Positions 29,131-50,375 of a stretch of DNA of 64,000 nt are shown one piece after another. Both the position numbers and the translations under genes were made by a program. The DNA comes from Tubulanus polymorphus. Lineage: Eukaryota > Nemertea > Palaeonemertea > Tubulaniformes > Tubulanidae. The DNA lies in NCBI RefSeq assembly GCF_964204645.1, contig NC_134034.1, forward strand, positions 1,892,072-1,956,071. The letters run 5' to 3'. Below the pieces are notes generated by a model, which saw nothing but the letters and a program-made list of their open reading frames with translations, did not search any database and was not told where the DNA came from. Position 1 is the first letter of the stretch. Every line of letters begins with the position of its first letter.

Positions 29131-29274
29131 TACATAATTTCCGACGAAATTCGAATCGATCTCGATTACTGTGTTGATATGGTTAAATACAAGTTATTTA
29201 TTCTACAACAAATTTTCGTGTGTATTTTCAAAATATTTTCTAAAGCATGCAGACACACCCGTGAACCCTGACTG

Positions 29275-29800
29275 ACTATACAGGCACGAGGTGCTCCTAG
29301 GTAAGTAGTCTGTTCTTAAAGAATTTCCGGCCTATGAATAAATCTTGGTTTTCCTGTACGGAGGTCTAAACTAGGCTGGGCTATTACGACCTAGATCGAT
29401 GGACCGATCGAACCAGGGCACCAGGTCAACGACCACCAGGATTAACTCATTGGACCACTTAGTTCTAAGGACCAGTCTCAGTCCTTCTAGACTAGGCCAC
29501 ACTTTCACTAGATCTATGGACTGGTCCTGTAGCCACATATTGATGGAACGGTCCTATTTGACTTATATCTAAAGATCATATAGATCCAAGGACCAGTCCT
29601 AGCTCATCTAAACTGGGTCACATATGTCTAAGGACCAGTCCTAGCTCATCTAAACTGGGTCACAAAGCTCCAAGGACCAGTCCTAGCATATCTAAACTGG
29701 GTCACACAGATCTAAGGACCAGTCCTAGCTCATCTAAACTGGGTCACATAGATCCAAGGACCAGTCCTAGCTTGTCTAAACTGGGCAACTAAGGCCAGAC
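29275..29800. repeat. Minisatellite of about 48 bp, AAGGACCAGTCCTAGCTCAT units
   Basis: Five good units of AAGGACCAGTCCTAGCTCAT plus CTAAACTGGGTCACA near 29580-29790, with decayed copies from about 29400. GGACCAGTCC is itself close to a palindrome. Intergenic. The rest of 28400-30990 is AT-rich with no gene seen. Confidence 0.8.
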
Positions 29801-30599
29801 CGAGAATCGACAATAGCTAAGGTGCCACAATAATTAAAGTGGTCATGTGATAAATGAAAAACTTTCGTGCCCAACTTTGCCCAAGATATTCTTACATATC
29901 GTAGCAATTAGCGTTTGATGATTCTACACGAAATTCACGTCTATTTCACTACAAAAAACATGGCAAAAATGTATTAAGCGTAAATCATCTAAATCGTCGT
30001 ACAGTAAATCATCTAAATCATCGTACTGTGCTTGCTCGAAACGGTTTTATATAAAAATATAACTGCAGTCTTCTAATCAATTATTCATTAACTAATTAAT
30101 CATATTAATATCGATAAAAGAATCTAATAGCTTTAAACGTTTTATTTCTCTAAAAAACGAATTTTATTGCAAACGTTTTTTTTCTAGAGAACGAACTTTC
30201 GTTGTTTTTTAAACATAATTTTCAATTAATCACCGTTCGTTAACAATCGCTAAGGAGAACTTTAATTAACTAATTTTCAAATTTCTCAGATGAAAAAAAA
30301 ACCTATTTTTCTTTTCAAGGGGAGAGGGAGAAAGTATAGCAAAAACAGTTTCTCTTCGAGACTCGCTCGCCAAGTCTTTCATTCACAGCGTGTCGCTGAA
30401 ATATCGAAACTAAGATGAAAAAAAGAAATCCGCCGAAAACAGGCGGCGACTAGCGTAACAATTGCTTAGATACTGTTGCTATGGTAATGATGGCGGGCAA
30501 ATTCAGAATCGAGGCAATATTTACTCTGAGAAATGTTTGAGTTTTTCAAAAAAAAAGTCCGAGCCGAAACCGTGCGATTCGGATATCCCCGCGACCATC

Positions 30600-30880
30600 C
30601 ACTAGAGAAAGGGACGACCCAGCCTTGATTTCAATATCCTCGGAGCCAACCACTGAAGGGATGGCTCCATTTTTGGATATTGTTGGAGGCACCCACTAGA
30701 TGATGGGATTAGTCCATAATTTGAATAATCTTTGAGCCACCACCTAGTGAAAGGATTGATTCTGATTGTCATGGCTAAGATATTCCTGGAGCCACCCCCA
30801 TTAGGTACAAGCGTGAAAGCAACAAACATGGTTTTACATCCATCTAAAAAGGGGGAAAAGCCGATAATGTCTTTTCGGGG
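30600..30880. repeat. Dispersed GGAGCCACCCACTAG-type repeat
   Basis: Several degenerate units of GATATTNNNGGAGCCACCCACT plus GGATGGCTCC. Relatives lie in CDK5 intron 6 (24330-24500) and ODR4 intron 4 (48255-48430). Confidence 0.6.
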
Positions 30881-31033
30881 TTTTGGATTTGGCAACGAGT
30901 AACAACGTTATACAAACTCTGTTTTCTAATTAGTTTTCGTTCATATTAAATTAACTAATTAAACAACATCGTTAACATTTTAATCAATCGATAATTCGTT
31001 TTGTTTATAACGGATTAAAACATTTTGTATACG

Positions 31034-31776
31034 ATGAATACAACCCCCGCCCGGTCCCAGCCCCTGCCCGACCCTCGAGTCCCCACGCGTGGTCCCGCTA
31101 CAAATTCAAATCCTGTCAATAATATAATAAAGCCGCACTTATCAGGTTTCAAAGAACTAAACATTACACGAAAACCGAGCACAGTCCATGGTCCGCGATT
31201 TCAACACAACCGATATTCCGACGTTTTAAATAGTTCGTTAGATGGCGCTTCCCGCAATGTTACAAAACACACAAATTCACGCAATAAAGAGTTAATATTT
31301 GACAACTATCAGCGTCTGTTCAATGACTTCAAATCAGGGTAAGATTTTCAGATGGATGTTACGAGTAAGGTACCGGGCAATGGGGTACCGGCACCGCTAA
31401 CTGTGGCAATCGACGATTCCGCTAATGGCAGGAGAGGATCCACCAGGTGTCGCTAGTAGTTACCCAGTATTCCGCCTGCAATTTCTTCAATATATCAACC
31501 GAATTCTAATCATTTCTAATAAAACTATTTCTTATAAACCTATTGGGAAAGTCAATCTTATATCTATTCGATGACTTATTTGAGAGCGTTTCCATTTGGG
31601 AGCCTAAAAATCCAGTTCAAAGTTCATCGAAAATTAACTAATTTTCACTACGTATAATTGAGTGTATTGTAGCGCCATCTGGTTTCTGCCGATACCCCAT
31701 TAAAATTTTTGTTTCGCTCACGAAATGTCATTAACGCAGAGATCTGTATTCCGGACTGTCGACGGGATTCAGATGA
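31034..31776 (+). CDS. Possible two-exon gene, 113 aa, unrecognised
   Basis: Candidate exon 1 runs 31034-31338 from ATG (ATGAATACAACC) to a GTAAG donor, phase 2. Candidate exon 2 starts at 31740 after an AG acceptor and ends in frame at TGA 31774-31776. The joined reading frame is 342 nt (113 aa). The protein begins proline/arginine rich and ends with a possible helix containing FDNYQRLFNDFKSG. No family is recognised. An unbroken exon of about 300 bp in AT-rich DNA with a good donor is the main support. The second exon could instead continue elsewhere, because another frame of the same block is open to a TAG at about 31830. The start of a longer gene or a chance ORF are both possible. Confidence 0.3.
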
Positions 31777-31839
31777 CTGTACTGGATGCTGGACAAGTTA
31801 CCAAACAGACCGATGGTCAAACTATCGACTAGTCACCCA

Positions 31840-32090
31840 ACTGTCAACCGGATACCTGACTGTCAACCAGATACCTGACTGTCAACCGGATACCTGACTG
31901 TCAACCGGATACCTGACTGTCAACCGGATACCTGACTGTCAACCGGATACTTGACTGTCAACCGGATACCTGACTGTCAACCGGATACCTGACTGTCAAC
32001 CGGATACTTGACTGTCAACCGGATACCTGACTGTCAACCGGATACCTGACTGTCAACCGGATACCTGACTGTCAACCGGATACAGGAGCC
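31840..32090. repeat. 19-bp minisatellite between the 31034 candidate and PIP4K2
   Basis: About thirteen units of CCTGACTGTCAACCGGATA, almost perfect, with T for C variants in two units. Confidence 0.92.
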
Positions 32091-32340
32091 TGTTAAAAAA
32101 TAATTACGCTTCCATCTTATTATCACTAAAAAGTGGCGACTAGTTACGACAATCACCACGCCACCTATATTAAACCGTGCAAACCACGATGCACGAACGC
32201 GCACGTGCACGCCCTCTGGTGGTGAGAATACGAACGAACGAAACATTACGAACGTAACGCGATACACAATAGACAATAGTTTTATGAACGACCAATAGGG
32301 GTCGCTGCTAGCGATGGCGTCGTCGTCCGTTGATTGATTA

Positions 32341-42087
<9,747 letters not shown>

Positions 42088-42099
42088 TTTCCAGCAGGG

Positions 42100-43245
42100 A
42101 GGGAGTCGAGGACGAGAGAGAGAGAGTAGAGAGGAGTTTCACACGTCCAGCAGAGTCCAAACTAATCCTACCGGCTCCTCTGCTGATCCGGGTTAAAATC
42201 CACGCTTAAATCTAATCCTACTAATCCGACGATGCCGCTCATAACAGTATGAATCCGGCGACCGCGTCACGACTGTCCCGTTTCTAATCCGAATAAACTC
42301 GAATCGCAGTGAAAATCATGAAAATATCAGAAATGGCGTCAACAACCTGTTTTCCCAGAATTCCTGGAATCCTATTAGTGCCCACCATCGTTGATAGACG
42401 GCGGAGCGGTATTCACACGCAATTCAATCCAAATATGATTTTATTCTGCATAGGTCCCCGCACAAATCAAATTCAAATATAAGTTTATTCGACAAAGTAT
42501 TGCAAAAACTGTTTTGTGTCCGTAAACGTCTTTATCCCCTCTATCATAAAATATACTAAGTGTGCTAGAAATTTCGTAGGTCAAAAACCCTTACTCCCAA
42601 ACCATGGACTCTAAAACGAAGTCCATGCCCAAACTAAGGAATGCCTATGGAATAAAATAAACCAAAAATCCTGAAGGACAAATAAAAAAGCAGTAAAATT
42701 TCCAAAATTATCTTTTTCTTTATTAAATGCCCATTACTCTATATATAAAAAAAGAAAACATGTGCTGTAAATGATACAATAAAATGTTATAATAGGAAAT
42801 TGCTTTGTAGAAAAGAAAATAACCATTAACAATTTTTGACTAAAATTTTTAATTAATACAATTTTGATGCGGTTACTGGACCAAACTGCAGTCCAGTTAC
42901 TGGAGTGAACTACAGTAATTCGGTTTCTCACTTGGACTAAGCTACAAAGTCTGGTTACCCACTAAACCGCAGTCCAGTTAACGGACCAAACCACAATCCA
43001 GTTACTCGAGTAACACAGTCCACTCTCTAAACAAACTGACTTAAACCAACTGTGAACAGTCCAGTCCATGGAATACTTAACCAATCTGGTTATTCCCTAA
43101 AACACTTGCTGACTAAAACACTCACATGGCCAACCAAATTCCTTATACTTGACTAAACCGCAATTCAGTTACTGTATGTTCATTCTCGTTTTAAAGAGCA
43201 TCCATTTGCGCTCTCAACAATTTGAGAACGTTTTTTCACGAATTC
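42100..43245. other. Intergenic interval between PIP4K2 and ZDHHC12
   Basis: PIP4K2 is transcribed away from it on the left. It holds a degenerate GTTACTGGACCAAACTGCAG-type repeat (42860-43180, family also at 8040-8230) and AT-rich sequence. No gene is seen. Confidence 0.6.
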
Positions 43246-43248
43246 GAT

Positions 43249-43517
43249 TTAACCCTTTCAGTGCATCTACACCGCATTGCGGTGTATACATCGGTGATGG
43301 ATTTTGCTAGTACACCGCATTGCGGTGTATTGATGTAATTAGTTTTTATCTCTATTGAAAGATGGCAGCACCTGTCACACATAGTGAAATATTATAGCGA
43401 TGTAGACGTACTATAGCGGTATTCCCGTTATTCAACACACTAGGGTGGAATTATTCAAAATGTTCAAATTATCTCCAGCACTATAGGGTATAAATTAGTC
43501 AGCACTGAAAGGGTTAA
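43249..43517. mobile_element. piggyBac-like MITE, copy B (TTAA target sites)
   Basis: Starts TTAACCCTTTCAGTGC and ends GCACTGAAAGGGTTAA, 269 bp including both TTAA. Two perfect TACACCGCANTGCGGTGTA palindromes lie near 43268 and 43312, and a decayed third (GTAGACGTACTATAGCGG). The interior shares GGCAGCACCTGTCA and CACTAGGGTGGAAT with copies A and C. Confidence 0.9.
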
Positions 43518-43572
43518 CAATCTGAACAGATGACTTGTCTAGTTTAGTTCAGTTCCCCGTTTAAAATTAGGG

Positions 43573-45890
43573 TTAAACAATTTCGAACGACCCGACCTTC
43601 CTCATGTAAACTCGTTCCCATCGTTTACCGCGACGACGACGACACAAAAAATCGAAAACGTTCCGACGACATCCCTCGTCGAACGGGTTCGTGGCGAAGT
43701 GTAAATGTTTCAGGTATCGTATGCGCTCGCGACCGACGAACTCCCACGTGGTGGCGTTGACGGTCATCAGATAGAAATGTCCGAACGCGAGCGGAATCAT
43801 TATCAAATGCCCGACGACGAGCCAGAATAGATCGAACAGTAAAACGTGATTCGACACGAGCCATTGTCTCCACGTATCTGACGACTGTAACGCGTGCCTG
43901 AAATAACAAATAATTTTGTGCTTAAGTTTTGGACTGATTTCATTGAATTATAAAATGACTTGATGACATCATTGCTAAGCTCTACAAATACTGGTATCTG
44001 CACAGGGAGGGCAGGAGTTTGCGCTAAGGCAGATTCTCTAGATGCAATCAGGTTTAAATTCTAGTGAGGGAAGAATGTGACAGAGTCTCATGATGTCATC
44101 AGGTTCAAATCCCTGCTGAGGGAGGATGTGACTACTAGGGGCAGGGGTTTGTACTGTGACATAGTCTCATGATGTCATCAGGTTCAAATCCCTGCTGAGG
44201 GAGGATCTAGGGCAGGGGTTTGTACTGCGACAGAGTCTCATGATGTCATCAGGTTCAAATCTCTGCTGAGGGAGGATGTGTCTACTAGAACAGGGGTTTG
44301 TACTGTGACAGAGTCTCATGATGTCATCAGGTTCAAATCTCTGTTGAGGGAGGATGTGTCTACTAGGACAGGGGTTTGTACTGTGATAGAGTCTCATGAT
44401 GTCATCAGGTTTAAATCCCTGCTGAGGGAGGATGTGTCTACTAGGACAGGGGTTTGTACTGTGATAGAGTCTCACGATGTCATCAGGTTCAAATCTCTGT
44501 TGAGGGAGGATGTGTCTACTAGGACAGGGGTTTGTACTGTGACATAGTCTCATGATGTCATCAGGTTCAAATCCCTGCTGAGAACGAATGCACCTACCAG
44601 GTAGCAGTAAAACACCAGAACATGAGAACGATCGTCGAGATAAGAAACACAAGGAAATGTTTATGGTTGAATTCTCCGATGCACGCATCAAACCACGGAC
44701 AATGATGATCAAACTTACGGACGCATCGGCCGCAATCCTCACAGTGACGAGCTCTAAGAGGTTGCTACAATTAAACATTAATACACAATCACAATACTGG
44801 CAATGTTACTGTGGCGATAATGGATTTCTAATTCGAGAAAGTGAGGATCCACCAGGTGTCGCTAATGAGCAGTAGGACATCTACAATAGAGGATTTCACT
44901 TGTGGCAAGTGATGATCCATCAGGTGTCGCTAGTGAGCATTAGAACTTTAACTACCGCGACAATAAAGGATTCCATTTGAGGCAAGTGTGGATCCACCAG
45001 GTGTCGCTAGTTTGCAGTAGGACATCAACTAGGATTCCATTGGCGACAAGTGAGGATCCACCAGGTGTCACTAGTGTGCAATAGGATATCCTTAGCTTCC
45101 CTACAAGATTGTTTAATGATTTAATCAATCTCTGCACCCGGTCCCGCAAGTAATAAATTGTTTCACTCAGTACCTGGACCCCACAAAAACCACATTTTCG
45201 AAAGACTGTTTTGTTATTTTCAGGATCGATTTGTATATTCAGATCGGAGCAGTTTGAATCATCAAAATTCTTCTGAAAACAAAAACAAAAACAGACAAAT
45301 ATCAATGAATGACTGAAATCTAAATTCTGGAATTCACAAAATTCTAGAATTTTCAGTTCACTTACCTGTTCGTCCAGGGATACGAACCCGGGCCCGATTA
45401 TATAGGTCATGTGATAGGTTAAAAGCGATACGAACCAGGTGAACGTAAAACACAGAATATTCACCGAACTCTCAGCGTTGTAATACATCGCATAGATTTC
45501 TGAAAAATTGAAAAGGTAATTTTGAAGCTTAGGCGTTAGATCCACAACTGCAGTTAACTCTTAAACAAAGGAAGGAAGATTGTGTGTGTTTGTAAAAATT
45601 AAAAAATCTTAATCTTTTTTACATGTTTAAATACTCGCGAATGCGAGTGTGCTGGAGTATTTAAATGAATGAAATTTCTTCAATTTCAACAAATAACATG
45701 AAGATGAATAATTCGACAAATTCGACTTTTTCATACCAGTTTTAGTGACGATCAAACTCGTCGGTATCGCTATTGTTAAAAACGTATGGAAGCCCCTGAC
45801 AATCACTTTACAGTAGGGTCTGTAATCTTTAACGACGCCCGCCAAATACGGGTCGAATTTCGACATTTCTTTGTAACTAGAAAAACTCAT
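43573..45890 (-). CDS. ZDHHC12: DHHC palmitoyltransferase, ZDHHC12-like, complete, 5 exons
   Basis: Exons (transcript order): 45737-45890, 45366-45499, 45174-45272, 44598-44764, 43573-43897. They total 879 nt and encode 292 aa. Two N-terminal membrane helices fall in exons 1-2. The cysteine-rich DHHC domain spans exons 3-4 ([15 protein letters not shown], then FDHHCPW with catalytic Cys151). Two further helices and the TTxE-type motif (NATTWEF, near 232-238) follow, then [25 protein letters not shown] enzymes attach palmitate to cysteines of membrane proteins, usually at Golgi or ER. The tail WEF..RI.YL..NPFD.G..RN resembles ZDHHC12; the subfamily call is less certain than the family. After the active site the usual Asn-Cys-Val/Ile-Gly is Ala-Cys-Ile-Gly. 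The start is ATG 45890, chosen because an upstream ATG at 45918 runs into a stop. Confidence 0.9.
43990..44590. repeat. 78-bp minisatellite in ZDHHC12 intron 4
   Basis: About seven units of GGTTTGTACTGTGACAGAGT, CTCATGATGTCATCAGGTTC and AAATCCCTGCTGAGGGAGGA. It is open in both strands because 78 is divisible by three. The last unit ends about 10 bp before the exon 4 donor. Confidence 0.92.
44840..45095. repeat. Tandem GGATCCACCAGGTGTCGCTAG repeat in ZDHHC12 intron 3
   Basis: Three to four units of about 75-85 bp with GTGAGGATCCACCAGGTGTC and GCAGTAGGACATCAACTA. Same family as 32690-32935 and 50930-51235. Confidence 0.82.
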
Positions 45891-46279
45891 CTTTCTCAGT
45901 TTCCACGGACGCCGCCATTGCCGCAACGACCTTCAGAATGCGGTACAAAAAGGCCGTACATAAACTTAGTCGTACAGAAAAAAAAACTCTTTGATCTTGA
46001 AAATATATAATAAATGATGTATTTCCCGTTTAGTATAGGCAATCGTTATCTTTACTGTTCTCAATGCTGATTAAGTTTAAGATGAGTTCAATAAAATTAC
46101 ATTGAATTTGGCAATTGTAGAATGTTGAGCAAAAAATAGATAGAATGTCGAGTGCAATGGGACGAACGTAAAACGCGGATCGGGACTGATTCTCCACGAC
46201 TGAGTCCGCATTACGTATTTTACCGCTCTTCAATCGAGACAATATTGCAGTTTCGCTGCGATTCGAAGCCGTTTTAAAG
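45891..46279. promoter_or_regulatory. Shared intergenic promoter region of ZDHHC12 and ODR4
   Basis: Divergent start codons are 389 bp apart, so both 5' UTRs and core promoters must lie here unless untranslated leader exons exist. An out-of-frame short upstream ORF (ATG at 45918, ending shortly after the ZDHHC12 start) lies on the minus strand. No repeat element is seen. Function is inferred from geometry. Confidence 0.55.
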
Positions 46280-49200
46280 ATGAATCGAGTCGTGATAGCC
46301 GAGGAAAGTCTTCAGGATCAAATCGGCGATATATTGAAATCGGAGAAACAGCAGATCGGTTTACTGATCGGGCAGGTAAGCTCGTCAAACCGGCAAAAAT
46401 CTAAAAAATCCGTCGGCAAATTCAATACGATTTTATTGTGACGTCAAAATGAAATGTCAAAGCTTAAGTCAAGATATTCGATATCAGGATTCAACCAAAA
46501 TCAAACCTTAGTTAAGTAACTACAGGGCCCTATTTTTCTTTTTTAAACAAAAAAGGACAAAAATGAGAATTTTGGAAAATCTATGGAGATTTTATTTGTA
46601 ATGTAACTGTAAGGTTCATCATGAACAAACTGTCGGAGACGGAATTGCTTAAAAGTTAATTAGATTCATATTTGTTGGGCTTGGGGGATCTCAATTTATC
46701 AAAATACAACTCTTCGTCCGATTTTCGATATTTGTTCTCTTTATTCAGTTAACAGCCAATAAACATTATGTGGTGTATATGATAAAAACTCCATCGGAAG
46801 ATGATGAAAACGAGAAGGAAAATGAAGCCGGTACGATGACCGCAAAAGAGAAAGCGAAGAAGAAAAAGAAAAAGCCGTCAGAAGAGGAGACTGAGGAGGT
46901 CGGAGCTTTGAAGACGACAAGTGATTCTTGGATTGGTCTGCACGCTAAACAGGTACTATATAACCGCAACAGGTGCATGTCAATTCTAACAGGTGCATGT
47001 CAATTCTTACAGGTGCATGTAAATTCTAACAAGAGGTACATGTCAATTTTAACAGGTGCATGTCAATGCCTACAGGTGCATGTCAATTGTAACTGGTGCA
47101 TGTCAATGCCAACAGGTGCATGTTAATCAGGGTTACTACAGCCCCTCAAATCCCTCAAAAACCCCTCAAATTCCAAAATCCATTTTTGGTAGTACAAAAT
47201 CTCTCAAATTCTGAGTTTTAGCCCTTGGTCCCTCAAATTCCCCTCAAATTCTGAAATTTTCATCTCTCAGAGAATTTTGTATCACCTATTTCGAAAGGAC
47301 CTTTCTTCAAACATTATCTCAATGTTCTGATTTCTGGTGTGTTTTTGTTTTCCCCTAGGTGCAGCGTATGTTACCGGGAGGTTTAGACGTGATAGGCGTG
47401 TACGCCGCGGCGCCGCAGTCCGTCATGGAGAAAGCTTTAACTCGTCTCAGACAAATCATCTACGCCGTTTATAAAATACTCAATAAAAACTCGTTAATCA
47501 CCACGACGACAGCAGACGGCTTCTCTAACGAGCGGATTGTATTACAGATCTGTCAAACTACGAGAAAGTATCCTTTTATCATCCCCCTATGACATCATCA
47601 AATTACCTACCAGTGTGAATTGATCTATGGACACTTCTAGAAAAGATGTATGCCTCCGTAAATCCCCCTATGACATCATCAAATTGATTTGATATAAAGA
47701 CCCCCTTGAAGAGGTCTCCCGCCATATTTCCTCTTGTGACTTTAGTTTAAATCCCCTCCTTTGAGTGAATGGCTGCCTTTATAAATCCCCCTATGACATC
47801 ATCTAGTTCCCCGATACACCTAGTTTAGAGACGCTTCTTTCATTGAATGGCTGCCTCCATAAATCCCACTATGACATCATCAAGTTCCGCATACACCTAG
47901 TTAAGAGACCTCTTTTATTGAATGGCTGCCTTCATAAATCCCACTATGATATCATAATAATGATCGATATTTTACTATTAATTGATGATTCTTAACTCGT
48001 CGATGATGAAGAGTTTTATGTAAAACGTTCGACGGTGAGAATCGTAACGATTCGCTTCGCGCGTCCGATTTCAAATATCAGACGTCGTTGACCGATCGTT
48101 GGTTAACCCTTCACACGCGGGTCGCCGTCGACCATTCGTTCGTTATACCGGTCGAATCGAAATCGGAGAAATTCTTCAATCAATTACAGGTTAGTTTTAC
48201 CGGTTCGAGATCGAGTGAAAGAAACCGTGTGTTCGTTTTTACGCATATAACCAAAATGGGTGGTTCCTTGATATTCTTAGACTTTGATTTATCTGGTGGC
48301 GGGGGCTCCAAGAATATGGCTCCAGGTGGATTTGATATCCTGTTTGAAATTTCATGTATGGTCATATTATTTCCGAGAATAATATCAAAATCATGGTATT
48401 TGGAGCCATCCTTGGGTGGATTTGACGTCTGCTACTGAAACATGGTATTTCGTGATGCAAGGTTAAAGAAATTGATACCTTGTTTCTCGTTTCTGCTGGG
48501 CTTAAAAGTTGACCCGGCCGGTCGCCTATCTATCCTTTACAATCACGATCAAGTTAACGATAACAGACACAGTTATAGAAATGAACTGTTTACAGCCGAT
48601 TATGAGAAACTAGATATATCGTTTTTGATTAGCCTGATTTGTTTATTTTGTTTTCGTAGTCCGGTTTGAGTGATTTCAGCGAGAACGTGCAAGCGTCTGT
48701 CGGTACGGTCGACGGAATTCTACGAGATTCGAACGAACCGTTATTCGTTCCGAAGCAGACGGAACCGACCGGCGGCGGCGGCGGCAAGAAAAAAGGCGGC
48801 AAAAAACAGCAGCAACAAAATGAGAATTTCGACCGCAGTCAATTGTCGTTTAACGTAGATTTATTCCTTCAAATGGTATGTGAAACATTTATTTTCATAT
48901 TTAAAATTTTAACGAGGTCCCTACGACTCTTTGAAAACTTTTAAACCAAAAATATTTTTCAAGGTCCTTAAATATCCTTGATTTTGAGCAAAATGCCCAA
49001 AAGTCCTTAAATATTGAGAAATTGGCAATAAGAAACGTTTTAGACCTAGTTATCGTACACGCAGAGTCTACAGTGATCATTGGGATATGATAGTGATGCA
49101 GACACTCATCGAAATTTGAAAATTTCTCCTTGAAATCTCCTTGGAAAAATCCTTGAATTCATGGAATGACTGATCTGTAGGGACCCTTGAATAAGCTGGG

Positions 49201-50342
49201 TCTAGTCTTGAATCTGAGCCATGACTATGCACTTGGTCCCTGAATTTAAGCTCGCGCAACTGTGGAACTGAAATTGCTGCAGTGTTGCTTTGTTGATCGC
49301 ACTTTATATTGTTCTGATTGACAGCTAGTCCCGACAGACCCCGCCCCCGTGCAGGATATCGTAAACAGGTTCCACATGCGCGGTACGATGCAAGCGCGCG
49401 CGTTTGTGCACAATAAAGCCACAGTCAAAGAAGGTCTTCAGGTACGTCGTATTTTACCTTCTAGCGCCATCTAGAGACAGCAGATGTAGGTTTCTGATTG
49501 AAACTTAATCTTCAAGCCTAAGTTGTTCATTTGTCAATTTCTAATACAGTGCAGGATTCCAGAGTCAAAATCAATTTGTCATTTGTTCAGGAGGACTCTT
49601 TAGGAGTCAATTTCTAATTCAATCCACTGACTCCGTAGTCAAAAGGAGCCTTTTCATCAATCGATGCAGGACTCTTGAGTCAATTCTTTACTTAATGCAG
49701 GACTCCGTAGTCAGTATTAATGCAGGACTCTTGAGTCAATTCTTAACTTAACACAGGACTCCGTAGTCAGTATTAATGCAGGACTCTTGAGTCAATTCTT
49801 TACTTAACGCAGGACTCCGTAGTCAGTATTAATGCAGGACTCTTGAGTCAATTCTTTACTTAACGCAGGACTCCGTAGTCAGTATTAATGCAGGACTCTT
49901 GAGTCAATTCTTTACTAAACGCAGGACTCTGGAATCAGTCTGAAAATATTCTACAACATGTACCTGGTTTTAATTTCATTTTCTGATTCCATTTTGTTAT
50001 AGGCGTTGAAGACTGATATAATCCGGGGTATGAAAGCTCGTTGCGATCTGTTGTACGAGGACCTTCTCGACGCTAAGGAAGATGGTAGGAATGATTTTTA
50101 ATCTTAAACGATATTTCTGTCGAAAATGAGTAGACTTTTTTATCTGTTGAATTACTATTCATAGAAAATAGTAACTTTTAACTATAGATTCCTTAAATGA
50201 AGGTATGTAAGATGTGAATGGATTTGGTTTGGTGGTTGAATCAGGATTGTTTGGATCAAAAGGTTTAAATTCCGATAAAACTATTTTATGAGGCAATTTC
50301 GTTTCTGTTGTCTGTCCACTCTGTACCTACCCCCGGTAAAAG

Positions 50343-50375
<33 letters not shown>

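Noticed and set aside
31740..31835. Alternative frame RSVFRTVDGIQMTVLDAGQVTK ending at TAG as the true second exon of the 31034 candidate
   Set aside because: It needs a phase-0 junction, but the only good donor of exon 1 is phase 2. It could still be right if a further exon exists.
43990..44780. ORFs in both strands over the 78-bp repeat, including a 203-codon minus-strand frame
   Set aside because: The repeat length is divisible by three. The true ZDHHC12 exon 4 (44598-44764) is in a different frame from the 203-codon ORF.
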